Below the pieces are notes generated by a model. The model was not told the DNA's origin, ran no database searches, and saw only the letters and a program-made list of their open reading frames with translations. Shown here in pieces: positions 43,502-56,123 of a stretch of 64,000 nucleotides of DNA. Position 1 is the stretch's first letter; each line of letters begins with the position of its first letter. The translations under genes and the position numbers were made by a program. The stretch is from Turnera subulata (lineage: Eukaryota; Streptophyta; Magnoliopsida; Malpighiales; Passifloraceae): positions 1 through 64,000 of the forward strand of contig JAKUCV010007292.1 of assembly GCA_028386065.3 (NCBI GenBank), written 5' to 3'.

Positions 43502-46500
43502 TGATATGTGTGCATATCATCTACTTATTTAGAGCATAAAATACCCCTTTGGCCAAGTATTTAGCTAAGATCGTGCATACTATTTATAGTTTTAGGTTGT
43601 TTTCCACTAGTTTTGCTTTCACTTATTAATTTATGCTTTCAGGTACTTTTTGTTGCAAAATGGATTCAGTTTCGAAGAATTGAAGTACTCTGAAGAATTA
43701 TGGAGAGTTTGGAGCTAATTCATGAAGATTTATTGACGATGAGTTTTCAACGGCGTCACACCGCTGAAACCCGCGGACTAGAATCTGGAGCATTATAAAC
43801 CATGCGACAAAAGAATTACTTGTTGGCCAATTAATGATGTGGCACCAACCTGCTGCCTCTTCTAAGGAAACAAAAAAACTCTTTGTTGCGCCAAAAAAAG
43901 AGGAGAACTCCTAGGATATTAATTCCTACTTTTTAGTTACCTTAGCTAGAATGTAGGAATTAAAGGCTAGGGTTTCAGAATAATAAAAAAACACATTGGC
44001 TGCAGCAAAAAGCACTTTGGAAGACAAGAAGCTCTCTTATTTTATTTGTTTTCTTCCAAGTTTCGGTTTATAGTATGAACAACTCCTCCATTGTTGTTTT
44101 CCTTCAAGCTATGACCTAATTCTCTTTTCTAGATCAAGAGGGACGTAGCTGCCTGATTTATTTTATGGTTTAATTACTACTCAAGCAATTTTCTTATTCG
44201 TGTTCTTGATTGTTTTGTGTGAGCTTTATTCAAGGATTGAGACAGGCCATCTTTAGTTATTGCCTTAGGATTTAAATCAAGTACCGACAGGAGAAGTTTA
44301 ATTCTAGAAAAACACAAATCAACCTTATTCTAGAGACTGAAAGGTAATAGATTATTGTGGAATTAGTAACAACACAAAACATCATTGCTCTTAGGAATAG
44401 GTTTGATCCACGACAGTGGTATGATTGACCTCTGAGACGAAATTATACCTCTATAAGTCGATAATTTCATCCTAGATTGTTACCCATCAAGAAAACGAAT
44501 AGAAAGTTGTAGGTTTTTAGCAAACAATGTCACCCCGTTCGTGGACACGGAACAGAGTCACCCTGTTAGCAGAATCTGGAGGATAATTAGGGTATAAAAG
44601 GATAAAGTAGTGAATCCATATTGATCTAGACCTTCCATAATCTAATCTTTTCACACAACTCACAGTTTATTTGTGTTTATTTTATTTTTAATCTAGATTT
44701 CAATTCAAATCTCCAATTCAATTACTCTCATTTACTGTTTTCTGCCTAACGGAGTGAGTCTGTTGATTAATTATTTTGCCTAGTCCCTGTGGATATGACC
44801 TTGAGTGCTACCTTTGTAACGCCCCGAATTTTTTCGGTATTTAATTTCTACGAATTTTTTTGGGATTTTTAAATTTTATTTCCAATTTTACCCTCGAGGA
44901 ATTTCCAGGATTTTTGGTCAAGAAAATTATTATTAATTTCTTCTTCTTTTCTTTGGAAATATTTATTTAATGGTGAAATTAATCCGTAATTGGATTTCTT
45001 TTGGAGTTTATTTGTATTTTGTGGTGAAACACAAGGCATGGTGTAGTTTAGTCTAAAACTACGTAGTTTTGGGCTGAGCTATAACATAAAACACACACTT
45101 ATGTGTGTTTTGACTTTCGGGTTGACTAAGGGAGGGCTTGAAGACGATGTGACGTCGTTTGGGAGTAAAACGACGCCATTTTGCATTACCGATTAAACCC
45201 TAACCCTAGAATGGTGGTATATAAGTCATCTCTTTCTCCCTCCCTCCTCTTTCTTTTTCCTTCTCTTCTCTTCCGATTTGGCCATACTATTCTCTTCTCC
45301 TCCTTTTCTTTTTTTTTTCTCTTGTTTCGGCGGATGTGTCTATGGCAGCGTGAGCGAGCAGTAGCGGTTGTCCCGGGGTCGGTTCTGCTTTTCGCTCGGA
45401 ATGGTGACTTGCCGGCAGCTTGGGGGTTGTTTTCAGGAAAGTTGTGGTCCGGATCCGAGACCCTGGAGTTCAATCCGGTACCGCCTATGCGGATCCGATT
45501 TCTGGTGAGTATTTTCCGTTGTGTAGTTTTCAATTCGTGTTCTGTGATCAGGAATTAAGGGGTTGGATGATATTTGTTGGACTTCAGGATTTCACACATT
45601 CATGTGGATGATGTTTTCCGGTGTCACTGTTACTGTTCCGGCGAGGGCTGCCCGGAATCCGGCGAGAGACTCTTCTCCGGCGAGACGATAATTTTAACCG
45701 GCCTTATACGGTAATCCTCGGATGATGTGTATAATTTGCTTTCCAATCATGACATGTACGGCATAAATCCATGTATCAATATGAAATGGACTTAGTGAAG
45801 AACCGAGTGTGGCGGGTTGAGTGACGCGTGGTCGGAATTTCACCGATGCGGATAGAACAGTTAGGCCGGAAAGACTGGGCTCGGGTTTTACTAAGTAATA
45901 TGATTCTCAAGACGGATTGGGCCCAAGCCCATTTAAGATACACTATAGCCTTGTATGTCTAATATGGATATGGTTTTGGTCGATATGGGCTATAGGCCCA
46001 AGAGAGAGTAATTAATTTAAGATGGGCTTTAGGCCCAGTGACTATTATGGGAATGGGTTTTAGGCCCAATGGATAATTAAAACTGACAACTATTATGGAT
46101 ATGGACCTTAGGCCTAAAGGAGGATTAAACCTAATGTTTTAATTAAGTGGACCTTTAGTCTTGGACTAAGATTATGAGATTGTTTGGGCTTTGACCTTGA
46201 TGGTTTAGTAACGGGCCTTAGACTACGGGCTAAACTCAAGATCACACATTGGCATGCATTTATTTGTGATGAGTAAGCATCTTATATGATGTGTATATTC
46301 GTAGGACGTTATGGACATGGGAATGTTGAGGCGGGTTGAGGCTTCGGCATCCGTGGCAATTATTATGGCCAAGGTGAGGACTTATAAACCTTTGTATGCA
46401 TTACTACCTACAATGCTCGGTTAATTGTTTTGGTGGTATTAACTGTTGGTCTTGAATGCTGTATGCATGCTTGCTTGATGTGCTGATGTTGTTAATTGCT

Positions 46501-49500
46501 AAGTGTATATATTGATGATATCTTTGATGCGGTATGCCTGATTAAGTGAATTGTGTGCCGGTGTAATATGATATGCCAGTTGAGCATGTTTGTTTGTTAT
46601 GCTAAATAACATGATTTATGGATTTGTGTTTGTGTGGTGGACTGTGGGTTGGAGGCCCGGACTTGAAAATAAGAAATTAAATTCCACACAACACTGTTGA
46701 ATCATAACGTATGGTACAACTCTTAAAGAATAAATAAGAATAACGAATTGTAATAAAGTCTACTGTGGGGCTGTTGACCGGTTGGTTCGAGCGTGAAGTA
46801 ATACCCCTCGGGATGGCATGCGGGTTTGCATGTGGGCCTGTGATGGCCGGTTCTACCTCCCTCCTTCTACCTCCCCCTTTCTACCTCCCTCTTTCTGTCT
46901 GTCTCTCTCTCTCTCTGGATATGTTTGGGCTTCGTGCCTGGTTTATTTGGGCTTATGCCTGGTTGTCTCATGAGATGGGACCGAGCTCGACGCACACAGT
47001 AGAAGGCCCTAATAAAATATTTAAACCTAACAACAAAGATAATAATATAAGTAATGACAAGTGATGGTTTGTAGTCTGATGATGTCTTGCTATGTGTATT
47101 GTGGTTGTTGTTGTTTGATGCCGGTGTACTTGTAGTTGATTTGTAATTGTATATTATTGGTTTATTTGTTTCCGGTGAGACAGTGGTTGGTCTCACCCCC
47201 TCACAGATTTTATGCAGGACAACTGATCGTTGATCAGGAGTGCATATCAGCAGGTGGCGATGCTTTCCTCCTCGGGTCGGATCCATAGGGTTCATTGCAT
47301 GCATGTTGCTTTCCATTTTTGTCTTCCGCTACGTACTTGATTCCTTTGTATTATTTATTATTTGATTAAAATGTGATCATGTTGTTGTCGATTTTTGTGT
47401 CCCGGGAATGATAAGGGCAAATTAGTCATTTTATATTTAAATTCTATTTTATATTAATAAATTGGGACACGGGCGTTTCAGTCTTCCCTTCCGTTCTTCT
47501 TTTCCTTTCCCTCTTGAATTCGGTCTTGTTGCTGATGCTGACCATATTTGGTGCTTGATGTCGTACCTATGTTGACTGGGTGGTCTGGTTTGGTTCGTGT
47601 TGGTGGCGGTCCGACGATGACATCGTGTTTTGTTCTTGTGTGGGTCTGTGAGGGATTGATGGTGGATGTGTCTATGGCAGCGTGAGCGAGCAGTAGCGGT
47701 TATCCCGGGGTCGGTTCTGCTTTTCGCTCGGAATGGTGACTTGCCGGCAGCTTGGGGGTTGTTTTCAGGAAAGTTGTGGTCCGGATCCGAGACCCTGGAG
47801 TTCAATCCGGTACCGCCTCTGCGGATCCGATTTCTGGTGAGTAGTTTCCGTTGTGTAGTTTTCAATTCGTGTTCTGTGATCAGGAATTAAGGGGTTGGAT
47901 GATATTTGTTGGACTTCAGGATTTCACACATTCATGTGGATGATGTTTTCCGGTGTCACTGTTACTGTTCCGGCGAGGGCTGCCCGGAATCCGGCGAGAG
48001 ACTCTTCTCCGGCGAGACGATAATTTTAACCGGCCTTACACGGTAATCCTCGGATGATGTGTATAATTTGCTTTCCAATCATGACATGTACGGCATAAAT
48101 CGATGTATCAATATGAAATGGACTTAGTGAAGAACCGAGTGTGGCGGGTTGAGTGACGCGTGGTCGGAATTTCACCGATGCGGATAGAACAGTTAGGCCG
48201 GAAAGACTGGGCTCGGGTTTTACTAAGTAATATGATTCTCAAGACGGATTGGGCCCAAGCCCATTTAAGATACACTATAGCCTTGTATGTCTAATATGGA
48301 TTTAATAATGGGTTTTAAGCCCAAGGAGAAAACATGATTTGGTGTAATAATGGTTTTGGTCGATATGGGCTATAGGCCCAAGAGAGAGTAATTAATTTAA
48401 GATGGGCTTTAGGCCCAGTGACTATTATGGGAATGGGTTTTAGGCCCAATGGATAATTAAAACTGACAACTATTATGGATATGGACCTTAGGCCTAAAGG
48501 AGGATTAAACCTAATGTTTTAATTAAGTGAACCTTTAGTCTTGGACTAAGATTATGAGATTGTTTGGGCTTTGACCTTGATGGTTTAGTAACGGGCCTTA
48601 GACTACGGGCTAAACTCAAGATCACACATTGGCATGCATTTATTTGTGATGAGTAAGCATCTTATATGATGTGTATATTCGTAGGACGTTATGGACATGG
48701 GAATGTTGAGGCGGGTTGAGGCTTCGGCATCCGTGGCAATTATTATGGCCAAGGTGAGGACTTATAAACCTTTGTATGCATTACTGCCTACAATGCTCGG
48801 TTAATTGTCTTGGTGGTATTAACTGTTGGTCTTGAATGCTGTATGCATGCTTGCTTGATGTGCTGATGTTGTTAATTGCTAAGTGTATATATTGATGATA
48901 TCTTTGATGCGGTATGCCTGATTAAGTGAATTGTGTGCCGGTGTAATATGATATGCCAGTTGAGCATGTTTGTTTGTTATACTAAATAACATGATTTATG
49001 GATTTGTGTTTGTGTGGTGGACTTTGGGTTGGAGGCCCGGACTTGAAAATAAGAAATTAAATTCCACACAACACTGTTGAATCATAACGTATGGTACAAC
49101 TCTTAAAGAATAAATAAGAATAACGAATTGTAATAAAGTCTACTGTGGGGCTGTTGACCGGTTGGTTCGAGCGGGAAGTAATACCCCTCGGGATGGCATG
49201 CGGGTTTGCATGTGGGCCTGTGATGGCCGGTTCTACCTCCCTCCTTCTACCTCCCCCTTTCTACCTCCCTCTTTCTGTCTGTCTCTCTCTCTCTCTGGAT
49301 ATGTTTGGGCTTCGTGCCTGGTTTATTTGGGCTTCGTGCCTGGTTTATTTGGGCTTATGCCTGGTTGTCTCATGAGACGGGACCGAGCTCGACGCACACA
49401 GTAGAGGGCCCTAATAAAATATTTAAACCTAACAACAAAGATAATAATATAAGTAATGACAAGTGATGGTTTGTAGTCTGATGATGTCTTGCTCTGTGTA

Positions 49501-49918
49501 TTGTGGTTGTTGTTGTTTGATGCCGGTGTACTTGTAGTTGATTTGTAATTGTATATTATTGGTTTATTTGTTTGCGGTGAGACAGTGGTTGGTCTCACCC
49601 TCTCACAGATTTTATGCAGGACAACTGATCGTTGATCAGGAGTGCATATCAGCAGGTGGCGATGCTTTCCTCCTCGGGTCGGATCCATAGGGTTCATTGC
49701 ATGCATGTTGCTTTCCATTTTTGTCTTCCGCTGCGTACTTGATTCCTTTGTATTATTTATTATTTGATTAAAATGTGATCATGTTGTTGTCGATTTTTGT
49801 GTCCCGGGAATGATAAGGGCAAATTAGTCATTTTATATTTAAATTCTATTTTATATTAATAAATTGGGACACGGGCATTTCAACCTTGATTTGTGCACTT
49901 GCAGATTTTTACGCATTA
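43502..49918 (+). repeat. 5' LTR of Athila-A, split by an insertion
   Basis: LTR sequence occupies 43502-44814 and 49888-49918. A Tekay-like insertion and its duplicated ACCTT lie between. The total LTR length is about 1.35 kb, as in the 3' LTR (1384 bp). It contains an AACGG(C/T)GT..ACACCG dyad (43746-43768) and paired GTCACCC(C/T)GTT motifs (44528-44576). Confidence 0.85.
44815..49882 (+). mobile_element. Collapsed Tekay-like LTR pair, TSD ACCTT
   Basis: LTR A (44815-47480, TGTAACGCCCC...GTTTCA) is followed directly by a second copy (47481-49882) that lacks the first half-kilobase. There is no internal region. ACCTT flanks both ends (44810-44814 and 49883-49887). LTR A has a TATATAAG box at 45218-45225 and lacks about 50 bp present in LTR B near 48304-48353. 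LTR B has an extra 24-bp GGGCTTCGTGCCTGGTTTAT-type unit near 49308-49355. This family is related to, but distinct from, the element at 32377-41102. Confidence 0.85.
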
Positions 49919-49921
49919 AGT

Positions 49922-49941
49922 TTTTGGCGCCGTTGCGGGGG
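49922..49941 (+). promoter_or_regulatory. Athila-A primer-binding site
   Basis: TTTTGGCGCCGTTGCGGGGG directly follows the LTR end and matches the Athila primer site with one change from GTTGCCGGGG. Confidence 0.78.
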
Positions 49942-50212
49942 ACTAGCGTCGAATAATTAATTACTGATTTATTTCATTAGGCTTTTGTTTGTGTTTTACC
50001 CTCTCTTTTTCCGAATTTCAGGTTTCAAGTTATATGAGCTCAGGGACTTGCAGCAAGAACCCTGAACTCATCTTTGTTACTGTTCCCGAATCACTTCTAC
50101 GATCTCAAACGCAAAATCTGGAAACGGCAGCAGACAGTGTCGCACCGTCAGACAGTTCTGCGACTGCAAAAGTAGAAAGCAAAAAGAAGAACTGATACTT
50201 ATTCCTATTCTA
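49942..50212 (+). other. Athila-A leader with a small frame
   Basis: A 68-codon frame (49989-50195) with a Ser/Ala-rich product lies just before gag. It includes the dyad GTGTCGCACCGTCAGACAGT near 50137-50156. It may be a short upstream ORF or a gag 5' extension. No function is assigned. Confidence 0.4.
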
Positions 50213-50297
50213 ATGGCTGACAATGAAGATGAGCTGAATAATGTGCCCATGAATAAGCTGCTAGCTCGAGGGATTGAGAACCGAAGCTATCCCATTG
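50213..50297 (+). pseudogene. Athila-A gag, first segment
   Basis: An ATG at 50213 opens MADNEDELNNVPMNKLLARG, a typical Athila gag start. It is cut after 28 codons by the chromovirus insertion and continues at 55652. Confidence 0.75.
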
Positions 50298-51239
50298 TGA
50301 TACGGCAACACTACCAGAACAAAGCTAGATAGCACCTCCGATTCAATCGAGTCACCAAGATCAGAAATCAATTCAACCAAAAGCTTTAGTGATTACCTCT
50401 ATCACCTCAAAACACAACAAAGGCGTTAAGCAACAATAGAGTAATAAACACAAGGAATCTTGTAAACGCCACAAACAAATCAATCGCTTGATAAGTAAAC
50501 ACAATCCCTCAAATAAACAAGAAGAAATCAATTCTACTTGCAAATAGCCAAGGTAATAAAAACCTTAAACTTTAATATCAAATAGTAAGAATAATGTGTG
50601 TCATAAAAATAACAAAGAGGAGCTATTTATAATAGCTCATAAGTCGGTCAAAACCAACCCCTAGGTCGGCAAATCCAACAGCCTATTTCTATTTGGATTT
50701 GACTACTAACTAACTAATTAAATAGGTCCAGCCCATGACGTCTAAAACTCTAATAAAAAGAAAGAAGTTCTAAATCGTCTAACTAAATAAGAAGGAATAA
50801 ATTTCAACCCACATCTACTTGCTAATGGGCTGCACATGACGACTAAATGCCAAAAGCTAATGGGTTGCACATGACGACTAATGGTTGTCCATGTCGTCCA
50901 AAAAAATTGACCTCAAATTGTTGTTTTGTGCATGGCTGCCCAAATTAATTAATTAAATTAATTAATCAGCCCAAAGTTATTTTCGGCCCAAGCTTGACTC
51001 CACATTGTGTGCACATAAGTAGGCCTCTCCGTAAGCTCCTCTCCAAGCTTGATCTCCATATCGTCTTAAATTTCTTGTGAGTACGAATCTTGGATATGAT
51101 TCGAAAAGTGAGCTTGTAATGATGAACTTTGAGCTTGTTGTCATATATCCAAGCTCCATGCTTGTCGCCACTGTCGTTTCCAACGTAACCTTTGCGTGCA
51201 TCATTCTTCAATTGTCTAAGCTTGCCTCTATTTGCATCA
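50298..51239 (-). repeat. 3' LTR of the chromovirus-type element
   Basis: 942 bp. On the minus strand it follows the purine tract. The last frame of the element (51754-50966) reads into it. Confidence 0.88.
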
Positions 51240-51754
51240 TTCCCTCCCTCCTCAAAGCGATTCGCCCTCGAATCGGTACCTACAAAATCAATTGGAGGAA
51301 ATTCAGCAATATCGAAAGTAGCATGAACACAATACTCACCTTGCGAACCTAGTATTGTGCGCGGAGGATCAAGTTTAACACGCTTTGCTTTACCTCCCGG
51401 ATCAAGCAACATACTCCTAGAATTCTTTTGTTCCTTCCTAACGAATAACTCAAAAGTATGCACAACAAGTAATTTATGTGGATGATAATCAATAAAATAA
51501 GCATTTAAATTACTCATCACATTATCCAATTTACGCATTAAAATCATAGAAAAGGAACTTAAAACCTGATGCTCCCTTTTGATTGTAAGCGGTGCCCCAT
51601 GTATTGATCCATCTTCTCCTAGGGCCGGTAATCCTTTAGGACAAGCATCCCTAAGAACCTGCAAAAGAAACACATCACATCTAGAAAGACATGGATTTAA
51701 ACCAAGCTTCCTTGTACAAAAGTACAAACAAACTCTTTTTCCTCTCATATTCAA
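50966..51754 (-). pseudogene. C-terminal frame of the chromovirus-type element
   Basis: A 262-codon frame downstream of the protease, in a different frame, extending from the internal region into the 3' LTR. It contains GEYCVHATFDIAEFPP and FVGTDSRANRFEEGGND, a tail commonly found at the 3' end of plant Gypsy coding regions. No enzymatic motif is visible. It may be the residue of a deleted pol joined to the polyprotein end. Confidence 0.5.
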
Positions 51755-53033
51755 CCCTCACTTCTCTCTCATTTGAGCCTTTTAACACAATCTCTTTTGA
51801 GGTTTCTTTTCTTCTCTCACTCTCAACTTCCTCTTCCTTTTCTTCTTTTTTATTTTCTTTTGAACTCTCCTCTCCTTTTGCAAGGCTCTCAACCTTCCTC
51901 TCTAGCTCACCTTTTGTAAGGCTCTCAGCCTTCTTCTCTTTCTCACCATTGGAAGCCAATTCAGCATCCTTCTTCTTTTGCCATTCCTCCACACTCCTCT
52001 TCATATGCATTTGATCTTGATACACTTCTCGTGGAGTCAATGGAGCAAGTAACACCTTCCTATCTCCCATGGTGAATGAGTACCTATTTTTGAACCCATC
52101 ATGCACAACTCTCCTATCATATTGCCATGGTCTCCCTAGCAAGATATGACTTGCCTGCGTAGGTACAACATCACATAAAATCGAGTCAGAATATTTTCCA
52201 ATAGAGAAGGAAAGAAGAACCTGCTTGTTCACTTTAACTTCTCCCATGTCATTCAGCCATTATAGCTTGTAGGGTCTAGGATGTCTTTGCCACTCTAACC
52301 CTATGCGATCCACCAACATAGAGCTCACTACATTAGTGCAGCTTCCTCCATCAATGATCAAGCTACAAACCTTGTCATTAACCAAACACCAAGTATGGAA
52401 AATATTCTCTCGTTGCTCGATCTCATCTTCCTTTGCTTGAGCATTTAAAACTCTCCTCGTGATAAATAGTTCTCCTCCCCGAAAGCTGTCTTCGGCCTCC
52501 ACATTATATTCGGCATCTATATCCTCCAATTCGGGCATATCATGTAAGGCAGGGTCGTCTTCTTCCTCCGCCTCATCATCAGAAAAGAACTCACCACCTC
52601 GAGCAATTATCACCCTTTTGTTTGGACATTGAGATGCAATATGTCCAAGCCCTAAACACTTGAAGCACTTAATTTGCCTTGTAGGGGTAGTAGAGTTCGA
52701 CTTGTAGGATGTAGAGGAACTCGGCTTGGATGTAGTAGGGGGTGTCTTGAAATCGGCAACCCTAGCTTTCTCCTCTCTTGGTTTCTCGTATTGCCTCCCA
52801 TCCCTCACATTCCACCTTGAATTCCAATTGGAAGAATAAGAATAAGCACTCTTCGGCACTTTCTCCTTCAATTGCTTTTCTATTTTGATGGCAGTTGACA
52901 ACATCTGCTCCATGTCTAAGCAATTTTGCAAGTCAACTTTGTGAGCAACTTCTCTGTTCATCCCAGCAAGGTATCTCGCCATAGTGGTCTCTCTATCCTC
53001 ATCAATGTTTGCCCGAATCATTATCTTCTCCAT
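51681..53033 (-). pseudogene. Chromovirus gag C-terminus and protease
   Basis: Frame 53033-52260 holds the end of gag (MARYLAGMNREVAHKV), the zinc knuckle CFKCLGLGHIASQC (about residues 133-146), an acidic linker and the protease active-site region LIIDGGSCTNVVSS (about 226-239). A single TAA separates it, in the same frame, from 52247-51681: QWLND-type start, ASHILLGRPWQYDRR and LAPLTPREVYQDQ, then a long Lys/Glu coiled-coil tail. The usual catalytic DTG or DSG is DGG here, which would impair activity. Confidence 0.82.
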
Positions 53034-53069
53034 CTCCTTGTAATATTCTTCAATGCTCCTAGATCCTTG

Positions 53070-53819
53070 TCACAATGTTTGGAGTCTTTGATGTAACTCC
53101 CTATAGTATGATCGGGGAACAAACCTCTTCCTTAGGATCCTTTTCAACTCCAACCAACTATCAATAGGATCCTCCCCAAGGCGCAACCTGTCACCTTCAA
53201 ATTTGTCCCACCAAACCAAAGCATAATCAGTAAACTCAACCACAGCTAATCGTACCTTCTTTTCTTCGGAATAATTGTGGCAAGCAAAGATTAATTCCAC
53301 ACTCTTCTCCCATTCGAGATAGACTTCAGGATCTTCCTTTCCTTGGAAAGAAGGAATTTTAAGCTTAATGCTCCTAAGATCATTGTCTCCACGATCTCTT
53401 CGGTCATCCCTCTCACGCCATCCATGTCTACCATGCTCTCGGTCTTCTTCGTCATCTCCATCATATAATCTACCTCTTCTTGGCGGTGGTAGGTGAACTC
53501 CTCCTCCTCTCCTAAGTGGTGGGGGAAATTGGCTCATTCTTGCAGCAACAGGACGGTTATCGTCCTCAACATCATCAACAGCTCGGGGCTCCTCCCTAAC
53601 TCGTTGATTTCATGGGGGTTGGTCAACGGGTGCTTCCTCTCTTGGCGCCGCCCTAGTAGTAGAAAGCTCTTGAATGGATTGTGCTTGTTGGTCCATTCTA
53701 GCGCTCAGCTCTTGTTTCATCTCAGCAAAACGGGCATCCATTTGCTTAAATAACCTCTCCAACACCTCCATAGATGCAGACGCCTCCTCTCCAGTATTGC
53801 TTCCGCCAGATCCAACCAT
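53070..53819 (-). pseudogene. Chromovirus gag N-terminal part
   Basis: Frames 53819-53610 and 53537-53070 lie in one frame separated by a single TGA. A second TGA near 53070 separates them, still in frame, from the next segment. It has a Met start, a helical MDARFAEMKQEL region, an Arg/Asp-rich stretch, then the retrotransposon gag domain: IKLKIPSFQGKEDPEVYLEW, VWWDKFEGDR, RILRKRFVPRSYYREL. Confidence 0.82.
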
Positions 53820-54694
53820 GGTATAGTAACTACAAGAAACTTGTTAGTAATTAAAGCTCCTCACGTGTATCTCTCGTGTTTGTCTCTCGTGGCAATTCTG
53901 ATGAAACACTCGCCTTTTACCTCTCTTGGAATCTCACTTTGTTTATTTTTTAGGATCTGTAAATCTTATCAAATAATAAACAACTTGCAGCACTTGAAGA
54001 AAGAGTCAACGCAAATCCTAACAAGAAAATAGATAATTCAACTCTAGAGGCAAAATTAACTCAGGAAAGAAAGATAGTCACACACAAGAACAAGACAACG
54101 TATGTGAGGATTATTGTAGCAATTGAACAATAAGATACAAAGATTGCTCAATTAGAAAAGCTGAAATAAAGAACACAACAAATAAGCAGAATCAAAGAAA
54201 ACTTCCCAATCTAGATATCCTAATAATCAACCCGCGTAAAGTATCCAATAACCAAGCAATTTTCTGCAGCAACTCTAAAACCAAAATTAACTTGCTGTCC
54301 TTTTTTTTTATTTTAATGATATGTAATAGATGGTGTCGAATTAATCGACAGCTCACTATCACCACCGAATGGAAGAAGTAATCAATACCAACAATAGCAA
54401 CACAAGTCGACTAGGCAGCAATCCACTCCAACGAATTTCTTTTTTTTCTTTTTTTTTTAATACTTATGATGTGTCGACTAAACAAAAAAAAATCAATACT
54501 TCTTTTCTTCTTCTTTTTTGTCGACACCACAAGATACTCAAATTGAAAGCTAAATACCACAAGAACACCAGCAACCTAATCGACCAAACAAACTCTTTTT
54601 TTTTTTATATAACTAAATGCCGATTAGACTAGGAACAAAGAACACAAATTAAATTGCAGAAATTAAAGGGATACGTAGTTGAAAAGGTACCTAG
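53820..54694 (-). other. Leader of the chromovirus-type element
   Basis: Non-coding, A/T-rich, with T tracts at 54301-54310, 54440-54460 and 54597-54607 on the plus strand. TCGAC(A/T)-type repeats are scattered. No gene seen. Confidence 0.5.
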
Positions 54695-54707
54695 GCTCCG
54701 CTACTAA
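54695..54707 (-). promoter_or_regulatory. Primer-binding site of the chromovirus-type element
   Basis: Minus-strand TTAGTAGCGGAGC lies two bases from the 5' LTR. It shares GTAGCGGAGC with the Copia and Tekay primer sites. Confidence 0.55.
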
Positions 54708-54709
54708 CA

Positions 54710-55651
54710 TGATACGGCAACACTACCAGAACAAAGCTAGATAGCACCTCCGATTCAATCGAGTCACCAATATCAGAAATCAATTCAACCAAAAGCTTTA
54801 GTGATTACCTCTATCACCTCAAAACACAACAATGGCGTTAAGCAACAGTAGAGTAATAAACACAAGGAATCTTGTAAACGCCACAAGCAAATCAATCGCT
54901 TGAAAAGTAAACACAATCCCTCAAATAAACAAGAAGAAATCAATTCTACTTACAAATAACCAAGGTAATTAAAACCTTAAACTTTATTATCAAATAGCAA
55001 GAATAATGTGTGTCATAAAAATAACAAAGAGGAGCTATTTATAATAGCTCATAAGTCGGTCAAAACCAACCCCTATGTCGGCAAATCCAACAGCCTATTT
55101 CTAATTGGATTTGACTACTAACTAACTAATTAAATAGGTCGAGCCCATGACGTCTAAAACTATAATAAAAAGAAAGAAGTTCTAAATCGTCTAACTAAAT
55201 AAAAAAGAATAAATTTCAACCCACATCTACTTGCTAATGGGCTGCACATGACGACTAAATGCCCAAAGCTAATGGGTTGCACATGACGACTAATGGTTGT
55301 GCATGTCGTCCAAAAAAATTGACCTCAAATTGTTTTTTTGTGCATGGCTGCCCGAATTAATTAATTAAATTAATTAATCAGCCCAAAGTTATTTTCGGCC
55401 CAAGCTTGACTCCACATTGTGTGCACATAAGTAAGACTCTCCGTAAGCTCCTCTCCAAGCTTGATCTCCTTCTCTTCTTGAATTTCTTGTGAGTACGAAT
55501 CTTGGATATGATTCGAAAAGTGAGCTTGAAATGATGAACTTTGAGCTTGTTGTCATACATCCAAGCTCCAAGCTTGTCGCCACTGTCGTTTCCAACGTAA
55601 CCTTTGCGTGCATCATTCCTCAATTGTCTAAGCTTGCCTCTATTTGCATCA
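54710..55651 (-). repeat. 5' LTR of the chromovirus-type element
   Basis: 942 bp, the same length as 50298-51239, with a low number of visible substitutions. Confidence 0.88.
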
Positions 55652-56123
55652 CATTGTCCACCAGGAGATCACAACAGCTCAATATGAGCTGAAACCGAGT
55701 CTCATTCAGCTTGTAGAAAATCGAACCTTTAGAGGCTCACCATCGGAGGACCCGCACCAGCACTTGCATACTTTCCTCCAAAATTGTGACACTGTTAAGT
55801 TCCGGCATTACAGTGATGATGCCAAGCGACTTCGCCTATTTCCATACTCATTAAGGGATAAGGCTCAAAAGTGGTTATCTAGCCTCCCTGCCAATAGCGT
55901 TACCTCTTGGTCTGAGATGGAGACTGCGTTCTTGAGGAAGTATTTTCCAACGAGCATGCAGACTAAACTTAGGTTGGAGATACAAGGATTCCAACAAAGG
56001 GCAGGCGAGTCTCTCAAGGAAGCTTGGGATAGGTATCAAGATCTGATTGCAAGGTGCCGAAATCACTTTGTTCGACCGTTGGTCTTGTTGCAAACTTTTT
56101 ATGATACGGCTACACCTGCGGGG
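55652..56123 (+). pseudogene. Athila-A gag, core segment
   Basis: Continues gag after the chromovirus insertion (frame 55644-56126). The core motifs are SEDPHQHLHTFLQNCDTVKF, AKRLRLFPYSLRDKAQKWL, TSWSEMETAFLRKYFP and ESLKEAWDRYQDLI. It is interrupted at 56123 by an inverted solo LTR and resumes at 57492. Confidence 0.85.

Larger units (their letters stand above)
50298..55651 (-). mobile_element. Chromovirus-type gag-protease element, TSD CATTG
   Basis: Two 942-bp LTRs (50298-51239 and 54710-55651), both TGATACGGCAACACTACC...TTTGCATCA, are very similar. A perfect CATTG duplication lies at 50293-50297 and 55652-55656. The coding strand is minus. It has a primer site at 54695-54707, gag, zinc knuckle, protease and a purine tract (51240-51260), but no RT, RNase H or integrase. 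Motifs (DVYHDG..NRYSF-like, LAPLTPREVY) point to a plant chromovirus lineage. Confidence 0.9.

Noticed and set aside
45181..47890. Frame with WQRERAVAVVPGSVLLFARNGDL in both LTR copies (45181-45558 and 47666-47890)
   Set aside because: Present only in LTR sequence and with different upstream starts in each copy. Treated as LTR by-product.
46765..49718. Frames beginning MGLLTGWFERE and the matching antisense frames in Tekay LTRs (also 34404-35321, 40100-40881)
   Set aside because: They recur only because the LTR recurs. Frames shift and lengths differ between copies, and no known domain is seen.
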